DNA of 46,121 nt from IMG/VR virus record IMGVR_UViG_3300036945_000495, positions 1-46,121 of that record; one strand, given 5' to 3'. The stretch comes from a virus. The notes under the pieces are model-generated. The model was not told where the DNA came from. It did no database searches and saw only the letters and a list, made by a program, of their open reading frames with translations. Positions within the stretch are counted from its first letter, which is position 1, and each line of letters opens with the position of its first letter. Positions 6,668 through 14,639 of this stretch are shown here, one piece after another. Both the position numbers and the translations under genes were made by a program.

Positions 6668-7204
6668 TTAAAAAGTAGGATTTCCACATATCCATTTCTC
6701 AGTTTCGCATCGAATGGGGTAAAGTCCATTCGATGCTTTTTTTATTTCTTTTATATCAATTATATTTTGTTTTCTTTTTAAATCCTTTGCCGATGTTGCA
6801 TACATAAAACCCATTTCTTTTATAATAGATATAACTGTATCTCTGTCTTTAGAATTGTTAAAATATATTTTTGATTTAGGTGTTATTGTTAGACTGTTTT
6901 CAGATCTATTGTAAACTTTATCGTCTTTCTTACAAATGTTTTCAATTGTTAGATTATTATAAGATCCTATAAATGTTAGATTAGGTAATTTATCTGTGAT
7001 ATAAGGATGATACAAATAATATATAAACTGATGACATGATACGACATATTGTTTTAAATTTATCTTTATAGAAATATACCATCTGTTTTGTAGTTTTTTA
7101 AAGTGTTTTCTATCCTTTCCGTTTATATCTAAAAATTCTTGAGTGATAGAATTATATACAATATGTTCTTTTATTATTTTGATGTTTTCGATTGTGCTGC
7201 TCAT
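6668..7204 (-). CDS. HNH-like protein lacking the catalytic His/Asn core (degenerate)
   Basis: A 178-aa basic protein. It has the general layout of phage HNH homing endonucleases: a NUMOD-like N-terminus (NSITQEFLDINGKDRKHFKK), a strand-rich part ending YVVSCHQFIYYLYHP, then GSYNNLTIENICKKDD. In active HNH enzymes the segment before NNxxENL carries DH-N; here it reads LTFIGSYNN, without the catalytic His-Asn pair. The C-terminus (about 120-175) may be an additional DNA-binding part. It looks like a free-standing, probably inactive or repurposed homing-type insertion between primase and late genes. The family assignment is tentative. Confidence 0.5.
   Translation of the reverse strand: MSSTIENIKIIKEHIVYNSITQEFLDINGKDRKHFKKLQNRWYISIKINLKQYVVSCHQFIYYLYHPYITDKLPNLTFIGSYNNLTIENICKKDDKVYNRSENSLTITPKSKIYFNNSKDRDTVISIIKEMGFMYATSAKDLKRKQNIIDIKEIKKASNGLYPIRCETEKWICGNPTF
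6707..6743 (+). terminator. Rho-independent terminator after the primase gene, embedded in the convergent CDS
   Basis: GCATCGAATGG (6707-6717) is perfectly complementary to CCATTCGATGC (6726-6736), with an 8-nt loop and seven T residues after it on the plus strand. It lies 40 bases past the primase stop. The same bases encode residues near the C-terminus (ASNGLYPIRC) of the convergent minus-strand gene, so this is an overlapping terminator. Confidence 0.85.
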
Positions 7205-7458
7205 GACGGAGGGAGGATAAAGGATAGGAGGATACAGTCAAGCGGTATCTTTTCTCATGGGCTAAATTAATAGGTTTTTCTGACAGAGTGCCGTTTTAGT
7301 CTGTCTTTTGCCGACCTTCTATCCCCTTTTTTCTTTATATAAGATAGAGGATACAAGGATACAACTTTTGACTTTCCTAGGCTTTCTGAAAATCTAATTT
7401 CTTATTAATTCTCATTCAATTTTAATACAATTCTTATATTTTATATAGGTTATAGAGG

Positions 7459-7540
7459 GGATAAATAAAGGGGTAAAAGACAGGGATAAGGATAGGGGAT
7501 AAGGGGATAATAGGATAAAGGATACTAGGAAAAGAGGATA
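7459..7540 (+). repeat. GGATA direct-repeat array (8 copies in 82 bp)
   Basis: Copies start at 7459, 7484, 7490, 7497, 7505, 7513, 7520 and 7536. Five consecutive intervals are 6-8 bp; the others are 25 and 16. All have the same polarity, and the strand is almost free of C. Five more copies occur at 7215, 7222, 7230, 7349 and 7357. Spacing shorter than one helical turn differs from typical 11- or 22-bp iterons. Confidence 0.7.
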
Positions 7541-7627
7541 CAAGGTGTAATGGTAATAATTTAACTATAGATTGCAAAATTTGAAACTAAAGATACTTTA
7601 TCAGAGCGCAAAATGTGGAAATCCCTC

Positions 7628-7655
7628 TTGACTTGATTCTGCATAATAGTAAACT
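7628..7655 (+). promoter_or_regulatory. Candidate promoter of the nuclease/terminase operon
   Basis: TTGACT (7628-7633), a 16-bp spacer and TAAACT (7650-7655) precede the ATG at 7665 by 9 bases. Transcription would then start almost at the start codon, giving a very short leader without SD. This is a sigma-70-style reading, and the host sigma consensus is unknown. Confidence 0.4.
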
Positions 7656-7664
7656 TTTCCCGCC

Positions 7665-8051
7665 ATGAAACATATTAAAACTAAACACCCTGATTCTATA
7701 ATTCAAAATATAAAGTCTGCTAATCAATGCTTGTCATGGTGGTTAATACATTCATATCTTTACTATAGATTAGCTTCTCCTGTTATAAGTGATAAGGACT
7801 TTGATACTCTGACAAGTTGGTTAAAAATGTCATGGGATCAAATAGATCATATACACAAACATCTTGTAACTATAGATGATTTAAATGCTGGTAGCGGATA
7901 TGCTATAAGTTATCCGTTAATGGTTCAATCTTGCGCTAATCGTATATTAAGAAACATCGAAGAAAATAAAGTTTCAAGTCCGATTAAAAAAGTTGCAAAA
8001 TCCACAATTAAAAATAAAATCGCCGCTGAATATGATACCCTTTTTGGTTAA
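7665..8051 (+). CDS. Conserved-looking hypothetical phage protein (128 aa)
   Basis: A helical protein starting MKHIKTKHPDSIIQNIKSAN. The LYYRLASPVISDKDFDTL segment (about 33-49) resembles the motif at the N-terminal domain Ia of NAD-dependent ligases (Tyr-Tyr...Ser-Asp...Asp), but no adenylation domain follows. The rest has one Trp-rich amphipathic region and a lysine-rich tail. It is the first gene of the late rightward operon and overlaps the nuclease gene slightly. A role near DNA packaging or replication is inferred from position only. Confidence 0.65.
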   Translation: MKHIKTKHPDSIIQNIKSANQCLSWWLIHSYLYYRLASPVISDKDFDTLTSWLKMSWDQIDHIHKHLVTIDDLNAGSGYAISYPLMVQSCANRILRNIEENKVSSPIKKVAKSTIKNKIAAEYDTLFG

Positions 8052-8487
8052 AGCAAAACTAGCAGAAAAATACGGTGAGTCTTTTGATTTACCTTCTAAC
8101 ATTAATTTGCTTAGACCTTATGACGAAGCTTATAAGGGAGACGAGCATGATCTACAAAAAAACTTTTTTAAATACCTTTCAACTTACTACTTACAAAATC
8201 CTTATTTATACTTATTTCATGCTATTCCTAACGGTGGAACTAGAAACAAGATAGAAGCAGGTAGATTAAAAGCAGAAGGTGTTACAAGTGGAATACCAGA
8301 TACATTTTTACCTATACCTAAAAAGGGTTATAATGGTTTATACATAGAATTTAAAACTAAAAGAAATAAACCTAGTGACGATCAAAGAATCATGATGCTT
8401 ATGTTAGATTCACAAGGTTACAAGGTTGTTTGTGTTAATACGTTAGAAGATTCTTTGAATGTTTTTGATAATTATATAAATGGATGA
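8032..8487 (+). CDS. VRR-NUC domain nuclease
   Basis: A PD-(D/E)XK-type VRR-NUC protein of 151 aa from the ATG at 8032. Family hallmarks in order: EHDLQKNFFKYL, FHAIPNGGTRNKIEAGRLK, EGVTSGIPDTFLP (catalytic Asp), then YIEFKTKRN (the E-x-K catalytic pair) and a Gln-containing helix (DDQRIMMLML). Such phage enzymes cut branched or single-stranded structures and usually lie near replication or packaging genes. An upstream TTG at 7993 would add 13 residues but overlap the previous gene by 59 bases, so the ATG is preferred. It overlaps the small terminase gene by 8 bases. Confidence 0.85.
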   Translation: MIPFLVKAKLAEKYGESFDLPSNINLLRPYDEAYKGDEHDLQKNFFKYLSTYYLQNPYLYLFHAIPNGGTRNKIEAGRLKAEGVTSGIPDTFLPIPKKGYNGLYIEFKTKRNKPSDDQRIMMLMLDSQGYKVVCVNTLEDSLNVFDNYING

Positions 8488-8809
8488 CGACGATATAGAT
8501 ACTTCAGGAATACCTGATTTTGCACCTAACCCTAAATGGGCGAAAGGTCCACCTACAGTCTCAAAAGCTATAAATGCTTTTGACGATATTTATATTCCTG
8601 AAATAACTAAAGATACAGTTATTAGTCAATTATATATAGAAGCTGTTGATAGAACTTCTAGGAACCAAGCTGCTAGAGTTAGAGCATGGGAATTAATAGC
8701 AGAGTTAAAAGGTTGGAAAGATAATGAAGAAGATGATCTAATTGAAGAAGATAATCTAACTCATGAAGAAATAGCAAGTATAGCAAAAGAATTTAATACT
8801 ACATACTAA
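8480..8809 (+). CDS. Terminase small subunit-like protein
   Basis: A 109-aa acidic, helical protein. It has an N-terminal extension (DDDDIDTSGIPDFAPNP), then TVISQLYIEAVDRTSRNQAA and RVRAWELIAELKGW (about 50-85), the pattern of phage small-terminase/DNA-recognition subunits encoded two genes before TerL. The C-terminus (NLTHEEIASIAKEF) is another helix. It would bind the packaging site and recruit the large subunit; the GGATA array about 1 kb upstream is a candidate target. No classic HTH is obvious, so the call rests on helix pattern and position. Confidence 0.65.
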   Translation: MDDDDIDTSGIPDFAPNPKWAKGPPTVSKAINAFDDIYIPEITKDTVISQLYIEAVDRTSRNQAARVRAWELIAELKGWKDNEEDDLIEEDNLTHEEIASIAKEFNTTY

Positions 8810-8810
8810 C

Positions 8811-9011
8811 ATGGCTATAAAAATTAAAATCGAAAACGGAACTATACCAGAAAAATGTTTTGATCTTTTAGTAGCATACAAGGAACATAAAGATGAATGT
8901 ATATTTTGCACCATGGCAGAAATGAATCAGTTAGATTTTAAATGTTATTGTAAAGACGGGCGAGCTATAATAAAAGAATTATCAGAACAACCTGAAGTAA
9001 GTGCTGTGTAA
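8811..9011 (+). CDS. Small Cys/His-rich protein between terminase genes (66 aa)
   Basis: MAIKIKIENGTIPEKCF, then YKEHKDECIFC and FKCYCKDGRAIIKEL. The cluster H-x3-CxxC...CxC looks like a zinc-binding site. It lies between the candidate small and large terminase genes with a 1-base gap on one side and abutting the TerL start on the other. A packaging accessory role is a guess from position. Confidence 0.6.
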   Translation: MAIKIKIENGTIPEKCFDLLVAYKEHKDECIFCTMAEMNQLDFKCYCKDGRAIIKELSEQPEVSAV

Positions 9012-10496
9012 ATGTTAGAAAATATAACAGAATCAAAGAAAGCTTTAAAAGTCTTGCGCTACCAGTTAGAGCAAGACTTTTTAAGTTTTTGCCGTTACTT
9101 TTTTAAAGAGGTAATGGGTGATAAAATGATTATATCAGAACATCACAAACTGTTAGCAAGAACCTTAGAAGATGTATATAATGGAAAGATAAAAAGGCTT
9201 GTTATAAACATGCCGCCGGGATATACTAAAACAGAGTTAGCTGTAGTTCATTTCATTGCATGGTGTTTAGCTAAAAATCCTAGATGTAGGTTTATTCATC
9301 CTACCTATTCTAACAATTTAGCGTTAGAAAATTCTACTAAAGTTAGAGATATAATAGTTTCTCCGCAATATCAAGCTCTATGGCCCACTAAACTTAGAAC
9401 TGACACTAAAGCTAAAGGTGCTTGGAAGAATAAAAAGGGTGGAGGTTTACAAGCTAGAGCGGCAGGGGGACCGATTACAGGTTTTAGAGCGGGACAACCA
9501 GAAGAAGGTTTTAGCGGTGCTTTTATAGTAGATGATCCGATTAAACCTGATGACGGTAATCGGGATATTATGGTAGAAAAGATTAATAACAGATTTAACA
9601 GTGTTTTTCGTTCTCGTCTAATGAAAGAAAGCGAAACACCTTTAATTGTTATTATGCAAAGGATTAGTGTAAAAGATCCAAGTGCATTTCTTTTAAATGG
9701 TGGAATGAATTGCAAGTTTCACCATCTTAATTTACCTGCATTAATAGACTCTAAAAAGAAAAGAAAAGAATATAGCCACGCTATACCTATTCCCCATAAC
9801 TTACCAGATGGCCCATTGTGGATATACAAGCATAACTTAGACGAGTTAGAAAATTTAAAACAAGCCGATGTTTATACATACTCTGCACAATACGATCAAG
9901 ATCCCGCACCGTTAGGAGGTGGTATATTTAAAGAGTCATGGTTACGATACTATAAATTAGGTTCAATTATACCTGAATATAGATTTATAACAGCCGATAC
10001 AGCTCAAAAGACGAAACAAGTTAATGACTATTCTGTTTTACAATTATGGGGGGTGTTAGAAGGTAACATATATCTAATGGATCAATTAAGAGGTAAATGG
10101 GAAGCTCCAGAACTTAATGCTAATTTTAACGCTTTCTGGTCTAAACATTATAACCCTACTTCTACAATGGGAAGATTAAGGTGTGCTTATGTAGAAGATA
10201 AAGCAAGCGGAACTGGATTGATTCAATATATAAGAAAGCAATCTTTACCTGCTATACCTATTAAAGCTATACAAAGAAATATTGATAAGTTAACTCGTGC
10301 GATGGATTGTGTCCCATACGTTGCAAGCGGTAAGGTATTCATACCAGAATCGTCAAATTTTACTCTTGACTTCAAGACAGAATTATTAGAGTTCTCCGGT
10401 GACATGACTCATTCTAACGACGATCAGGTAGATACTATGTTAGATGCAATAGATGTCGTATTCATGCCTAATAAAAAAGAAGCAGGAACTTGGTAA
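9012..10496 (+). CDS. terL: Terminase large subunit
   Basis: A 494-aa packaging motor. ATPase: Walker A variant INMPPGYTKTEL (residues 65-76) and Walker B FIVDDP (171-176), then a motif III-like VIMQRISVKDPS. RNase H-fold nuclease: ITADTAQKTKQVNDYSV (first Asp near 328), YVEDKASGTGLIQ (second acidic residue) and DDQVDTMLDAID near the C-terminus. This is the usual full length. The packaging mode (pac or cos) cannot be decided from the motifs; the terminally redundant circular assembly would fit headful packaging. The ATG abuts the stop of the upstream zinc-like gene. Confidence 0.95.
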   Translation: MLENITESKKALKVLRYQLEQDFLSFCRYFFKEVMGDKMIISEHHKLLARTLEDVYNGKIKRLVINMPPGYTKTELAVVHFIAWCLAKNPRCRFIHPTYSNNLALENSTKVRDIIVSPQYQALWPTKLRTDTKAKGAWKNKKGGGLQARAAGGPITGFRAGQPEEGFSGAFIVDDPIKPDDGNRDIMVEKINNRFNSVFRSRLMKESETPLIVIMQRISVKDPSAFLLNGGMNCKFHHLNLPALIDSKKKRKEYSHAIPIPHNLPDGPLWIYKHNLDELENLKQADVYTYSAQYDQDPAPLGGGIFKESWLRYYKLGSIIPEYRFITADTAQKTKQVNDYSVLQLWGVLEGNIYLMDQLRGKWEAPELNANFNAFWSKHYNPTSTMGRLRCAYVEDKASGTGLIQYIRKQSLPAIPIKAIQRNIDKLTRAMDCVPYVASGKVFIPESSNFTLDFKTELLEFSGDMTHSNDDQVDTMLDAIDVVFMPNKKEAGTW

Positions 10497-10501
10497 AATT
10501 T

Positions 10502-10606
10502 ATGAAAATCTCAATACTATTATTACTTTCGATACCAATAACTTTATTTATTTTAATAGCGTTTATATGTTTTACAGATAGAATTTTAATAGATACACAC
10601 AAATGA
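10502..10606 (+). CDS. 34-aa single-pass membrane peptide
   Basis: MKISILLLLSIPITLFILIA, followed by a short hydrophilic tail (CFTDRILIDTHK). It is essentially one transmembrane helix. Its stop overlaps the portal start as ATGA (10603-10606), which suggests it is translated and coupled. A membrane peptide between terminase and portal genes is unusual. No function can be assigned. Confidence 0.55.
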   Translation: MKISILLLLSIPITLFILIAFICFTDRILIDTHK

Positions 10607-11949
10607 ACATTCTAACAAATTTATATGATTTAGCAAGATCTAGCTTAGGTATGGGTATGACTCATAACGGTAAACGAGATACTTGGACTATTTTCGGTTA
10701 TCCTGATACTTTAGCAATTAAAGACTTTAGAGATAAGTATAAAAGAGGTGATATTGCTACACGTATAGTTGACGCTTATCCTAGTGAATGCTGGGCTAAT
10801 CCTCCTTTAATTATAGAAAACAAGAAAGAGCAAGATAGAACTCCATGGGAAAATGAAGTTGATATTTTGTTAGATAGTCTTGATTTTTGGCAAAAGATTA
10901 AAAAGTTAGATACTCTTGTTAATCTTGGAAGATATGCCGTTTTGTATATAGGTTTTAAAGACGGTAAAGATTTAAAAGAACCTGCTAATAAAAATACAGA
11001 AGCTATATTTTTAAAACCTTTAGCTGAAGATGTTGCGCATATTAAAAGTTACGTTACAGATCCACAAGATAAACGATTTGGTTTACCTGAAATGTATGAA
11101 CTAACTTTATTAGATGGAACGGAACTAACAACTGAAGTAAAAAGGGAAGTTCATCATTCAAGAGTTATTCATATAGCAGAAAGAACTCTTGATAAAGAAT
11201 ATATAGGTCAAAGCGTGTTAGAACCTATATGGAATAAACTGATAGACCTTGAAAAAGTTAGCGGTGGAAGTGCTGAAATTTTTTGGCTTAACGCAAGAGG
11301 AGGTATGTCGTTAGAAGCCGATGCAGATGCTGATTTAGGAAATCCAGAAGATAAGAAAGCTTTAAAAGAGGAAATTGAAAACTACCAACATAATCTAACA
11401 AGAGTTGTTAGAACTAAAGGTATTAAAATACAGGCAATAACTCAAAAAATAGATAGTCCAAAAGATCAATTTGATATATGTATAAGTATTATTGCAGGGA
11501 CTACAGCTATCCCAAAACGTATTTTATTAGGTAACGAAGCAGGGGAATTGGGAAGCTCACAAGATGAAACTAATTGGAGTAAACAAATTAAGAATAGACA
11601 AAAGAATTTTTGCGAACCTTTTATAATTAATAAGTTTATTGACTATATGATAGAAATGGGTGTTTTAAAAAAGCATTCTTCTACTAAATATAGTTGTGAA
11701 TGGCCATCTCTAACAAATGTTAGTGATAAAGATAAAGCTGAAATTGCATCTAAAAAATCTTCTGCTATAGCTACCTATGCTAATTCAATGACTGCTGAAA
11801 CTATAATTCCACCTAAACAATTCGTGGAAGAAGTTTTAGAAATGGAATACAGAGAAGATGAAATAGATGATATTATTAAAAGAGAAAACGAAGAAATTGA
11901 TAGATCGTTAAAAGAAAATCCAATAGTCAAATTACATGTTGCAAAATGA
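10603..11949 (+). CDS. Portal protein (DUF1073-like)
   Basis: A 448-aa protein at the expected place between terminase and head morphogenesis genes. The N-terminal half contains the DUF1073-type pattern: DTLAIKDFRDKYKRGDIATR, DAYPSECWANPP and LVNLGRYAVLYIGFKDG. The middle has KPLAEDVAHIKSY and SRVIHIAERT; the C-terminal half has KRILLGNEAGELGSSQDETN, the conserved crown/stem region of such portals. It would form the dodecameric DNA channel at one capsid vertex. It overlaps the Mu-F-like gene by 4 bases. No extra 2'H phosphoesterase (Acb1) domain is seen. Confidence 0.9.
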   Translation: MNILTNLYDLARSSLGMGMTHNGKRDTWTIFGYPDTLAIKDFRDKYKRGDIATRIVDAYPSECWANPPLIIENKKEQDRTPWENEVDILLDSLDFWQKIKKLDTLVNLGRYAVLYIGFKDGKDLKEPANKNTEAIFLKPLAEDVAHIKSYVTDPQDKRFGLPEMYELTLLDGTELTTEVKREVHHSRVIHIAERTLDKEYIGQSVLEPIWNKLIDLEKVSGGSAEIFWLNARGGMSLEADADADLGNPEDKKALKEEIENYQHNLTRVVRTKGIKIQAITQKIDSPKDQFDICISIIAGTTAIPKRILLGNEAGELGSSQDETNWSKQIKNRQKNFCEPFIINKFIDYMIEMGVLKKHSSTKYSCEWPSLTNVSDKDKAEIASKKSSAIATYANSMTAETIIPPKQFVEEVLEMEYREDEIDDIIKRENEEIDRSLKENPIVKLHVAK

Positions 11950-12758
11950 ACGATCCTACTAAAACTTTGATGATTCGTAATAGAGCGTCAAAAGAAATAG
12001 ATAGGCGATTTTCTAAGATCAGAAAATTCGTTAGAGACTCTATAAATATAGGTAAGCTAGTTGTTAATGTTAGTATAGTTGATCCTGATAAATATGTTTA
12101 TATGAGGGATCAAGATAAGATTCCTGAATTTAACAGAGAATTGCAAAAACTTATAGATCAAGAGATTTTAGGTCTAACTGATGGAACTATAAATAACGAA
12201 AACTATTGGTTAAATGTCCACATCGGTCAGGCTTATGACAAGGGGGCTAGAAAGGTCCGTATTGCGGCGGAAAGGGCTATTGTGAACCTCGCAAAGCTCC
12301 CTTTCTACTCACCCTTCATAAATCCCGCGCATGTCGAAAGAGCGGAGCTTATCTATACGCGCGTTTTCAATGACATGAAAAATGTTACAGATGTAATGAG
12401 GGGTCAAATGTCAAGAGTGTTAGCTGAAGGTATGCTAAGAGGTGAAAACCCTAAGAAGGTTGCTAAAGCTATGATTAATAGAGTCGATGCGATAGGTATA
12501 ACTAGAGCAAAGCTTATAGCTAGAACTGAGATAGTTGAAAGTCATAATCAAGCTAGTATTAAAGAGGCGGAACTACTCGAAAATGAAACAGGTGTGGAAA
12601 TCAAAATGCAATGGCTAACATCTATAGACGGTAGAGAAAGAGCTAGTCATAGATCAAGACATTTAGTTATATATAGTAGAGATGAAGCTTTAAGTAAGTT
12701 AGGTGAGCCAAATTGTAGGTGTTCGGTATCTGCATACATTGACATTGAAAAACTTTGA
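11946..12758 (+). CDS. Phage Mu gpF-like / SPP1 gp7-like minor head protein
   Basis: 270 aa. The central and C-terminal parts have the Mu-F signature: GMLRGENPKKVAKAMINRVD, RAKLIARTEIVESHNQAS (about 180-197), LTSIDGRERASHRSRH and the Cys-containing end GEPNCRCSVSAYID. These proteins bind the portal and enter the capsid as minor components. The ATG overlaps the portal stop. Bases 12225-12370 have distinctly higher GC and different codon choice (GCG, CGC, CTC) from the flanks although the frame is intact, suggesting a recombined patch. Confidence 0.85.
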   Translation: MNDPTKTLMIRNRASKEIDRRFSKIRKFVRDSINIGKLVVNVSIVDPDKYVYMRDQDKIPEFNRELQKLIDQEILGLTDGTINNENYWLNVHIGQAYDKGARKVRIAAERAIVNLAKLPFYSPFINPAHVERAELIYTRVFNDMKNVTDVMRGQMSRVLAEGMLRGENPKKVAKAMINRVDAIGITRAKLIARTEIVESHNQASIKEAELLENETGVEIKMQWLTSIDGRERASHRSRHLVIYSRDEALSKLGEPNCRCSVSAYIDIEKL

Positions 12759-12762
12759 TTTT

Positions 12763-12790
12763 TTGCTTGTGTTTCTATCAATAGTATAAT
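12763..12790 (+). promoter_or_regulatory. Candidate promoter of the capsid operon
   Basis: TTGCTT (12763-12768), a 16-bp spacer and a perfect TATAAT (12785-12790) fill the 61-bp gap before the protease/scaffold gene. The ATG at 12820 has GAGAG a few bases upstream, one of the few SD-like sequences here. This gap is one of the longer ones within the late block. Confidence 0.6.
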
Positions 12791-12819
12791 ATAAATCAGG
12801 AAACATTACGAGAGATCGA

Positions 12820-14151
12820 ATGAATCCTTTATTACTACTTGCTAACATAGCTCTAGCTTCTACTTCTAGCAGAAAAGATTTAGATGGAATTGAACACTTA
12901 GTTATACCTTGTATAGCTATAAAAGAAGGTGTTTTAAATAACATATTTTATTCAGCTAATGAGTTAGAAACTTTTGCTAATACATGGAACGGTGTTCCTG
13001 TGCCTGTTAATCACCCTTCAGATGAAAAGGGTTTGAATGTAACAGCTAATTCAGTTATATCTGAGAATAATGTAAATATAGGTAGATTTTATAATGCTTT
13101 TTGGGATTCTGATTCTTTATCTCTTAAAGGAGAGTTATGGTTAAATATACCTAAAGCCAAGAAGCTTGGTTATATACATATAATTGAAAAGCTTGAAGGT
13201 AATGAGTTAATGGAAGTTTCGACAGGTCTTTTTGGAGATACTGTAGAAAGTAAAGGAACTTATAAAGAAGAGTCTTACGATTATGTTATATCTAACATTA
13301 GACCCGATCACATTGCATTATTACCTGATTCTATAGGTGCATGTTCTATAAAACAGGGTTGCGGTGCTATGAGAACAAATGAAGATAAAACTAAAAAAGG
13401 ATTTTTCAATTGGATCAAAGGTCTATTTGTAAACGAAAAATCATTCGATCAAATCAGAGAAGGTATATATAAATCTTTAAAAGTTGAATTAGGCGATGAT
13501 AACTGGCCATATATTTTAGATATATTCGACCAGTATTTTGTTTACGAATTTTCTAACAAATATTTTCGTCGTAACTATACAGTTGACGAAACAGAAACAA
13601 TCATTCTTGTCGGGGAAAATATCGAAGTTCGGTTAGAACGAAAGTATGTTCCGGTAAGTGCTGAAACAATAATAAATAAACATACAATGAAACCAAAAAA
13701 GAAAGAAGCTATCATTAATGCTTTAGCAGTTGCCCTAGGTGTAGCCGCTACAGTTTTTGCAAATAGTGAAGATACCAAGTTAGAAGAAGCTGCTACTAAG
13801 CACGGATTTAACTTTGACGATGATGGAAACGAAGTTAAAACTAATTGCGGTTGTAATAAACCAAAAGAAACAGTTACTAACACTGTCGTTCCTATCTATA
13901 ACGGACTCAGTAACGAGCAAGCTGCTACACTAGCACGTTTGCAAGCTAATGAAGAAAAACGGTTAGATAAGAAGCGCGAAACGGTTCTTGCTACTAACAA
14001 AAATCTTACAAAAGAAATTGTTGCTACATTTAATGAAGATGCGTTAGACGCTCTACTTGTTAATGTTGATAAGTCTGTTGACTATAGTATTGCAGGTGCG
14101 CAACCTGTAAACAATGAATACAAAGCCCCATCGGTTATCCTTGGGGACTAA
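12820..14151 (+). CDS. Prohead protease with C-terminal scaffold region (DUF2213-like)
   Basis: 443 aa. Residues 1-180 resemble DUF2213-type phage maturation proteases: GIEHLVIPCIAIKEG, WNGVPVPVNHPSDEKG (His in a conserved loop), NIGRFYNAFW, and ELMEVSTGLFGD followed by NIRPDHIALLPDSIGACS. The middle (185-290) has few recognisable features. The final 150 residues are charged and helical with a CGCNKP cluster, and end KAPSVILGD, as expected for a scaffold processed during maturation. It directly precedes the decoration and capsid genes, so it probably assembles and then cleaves the procapsid. The catalytic residues are inferred, not certain. Confidence 0.78.
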   Translation: MNPLLLLANIALASTSSRKDLDGIEHLVIPCIAIKEGVLNNIFYSANELETFANTWNGVPVPVNHPSDEKGLNVTANSVISENNVNIGRFYNAFWDSDSLSLKGELWLNIPKAKKLGYIHIIEKLEGNELMEVSTGLFGDTVESKGTYKEESYDYVISNIRPDHIALLPDSIGACSIKQGCGAMRTNEDKTKKGFFNWIKGLFVNEKSFDQIREGIYKSLKVELGDDNWPYILDIFDQYFVYEFSNKYFRRNYTVDETETIILVGENIEVRLERKYVPVSAETIINKHTMKPKKKEAIINALAVALGVAATVFANSEDTKLEEAATKHGFNFDDDGNEVKTNCGCNKPKETVTNTVVPIYNGLSNEQAATLARLQANEEKRLDKKRETVLATNKNLTKEIVATFNEDALDALLVNVDKSVDYSIAGAQPVNNEYKAPSVILGD

Positions 14152-14175
14152 TATAACATATAAATATAACATATA

Positions 14176-14616
14176 ATGAGTGCTCATAATTCTATTATTA
14201 TTTTAGGTGCTGGTCGTGCTTTGCAGTTTGAAAGCAAAGCAGGAGAAACTAACATTTTCCCCGGTTTGTTTGTTGAACAATCCGCTGCTAACACTTTTCT
14301 TCGTTCTAACGTAACAGGTGCGGGTGTAGATGGTCCCTTGATTATTGCTATTGAAAATTCTATCAATGGTAAAGATAAAGATACTGTTTATGCTAACGGC
14401 GAAACTGTTTACGCCCGCGCATTAGTTACAGGTATGGAAGTTCAATGTAAATTACCTGCTTCTGCTAGTGCTATTGTATTTAATGATATGCTTGAAATCA
14501 ATGGTGACGGGCATGTTATTAAACGTAATATAGGAGTTGCTAAACTTCGTGCTTTAGAAGCTGTCGATAACTCAGCGGGTGCTTCCCCTGTGTTTATCAT
14601 GGCGCGTGTAATCTAA
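14176..14616 (+). CDS. Capsid decoration/stabilisation-like protein
   Basis: 146 aa, rich in Ala, Gly, Val and beta-strand patterns: GAGRALQFESKAGETNIFPG, GPLIIAIENSINGKDKDTVY, ANGETVYARALVTGMEVQ and a C-terminal SPVFIMARVI. Size, composition and place directly before the major capsid gene match head-decoration proteins of the DUF2190 or lambda gpD type. It likely binds the capsid surface after expansion. The leader is A/T-rich (AACATATAAATATAACATATA) with no SD, as for the capsid gene. The name is by context. Confidence 0.68.
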   Translation: MSAHNSIIILGAGRALQFESKAGETNIFPGLFVEQSAANTFLRSNVTGAGVDGPLIIAIENSINGKDKDTVYANGETVYARALVTGMEVQCKLPASASAIVFNDMLEINGDGHVIKRNIGVAKLRALEAVDNSAGASPVFIMARVI

Positions 14617-14639
14617 TATAAATATAACTAAATAAGAAA

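Larger units (their letters stand above)
7205..7664. promoter_or_regulatory. 460-bp non-coding region with purine-rich GGATA repeats
   Basis: No credible gene is seen here. The plus strand carries 13 copies of GGATA, all in the same orientation, between 7215 and 7540. The densest part is described separately. There are several G-runs, an AT-rich stretch (7361-7450) and one TCTG-A-CAGA palindrome (7279-7287). Position between the degenerate HNH gene and the nuclease/terminase operon fits a replication origin, packaging start site or late-control region. The repeats resemble iterons. Confidence 0.6.

Noticed and set aside
7441-7540. Possible G-quadruplex from G-runs in the GGATA region
   Set aside because: The G-runs are separated by up to nine bases and one run is only three G; direct repeats explain the pattern better.
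7205-7664. CRISPR-like array from the GGATA repeats
   Set aside because: Units are 5 bases with 1-20-base spacing and no unique 25-40-base spacers, and no cas genes are present. The RecB/Cas4-like nuclease belongs to the recombination set.
11946-12758. Toxin or polymorphic-toxin activity suggested by the Mu-F-like domain
   Set aside because: Position between portal and protease, and no C-terminal toxin domain; it is the ordinary minor head protein.
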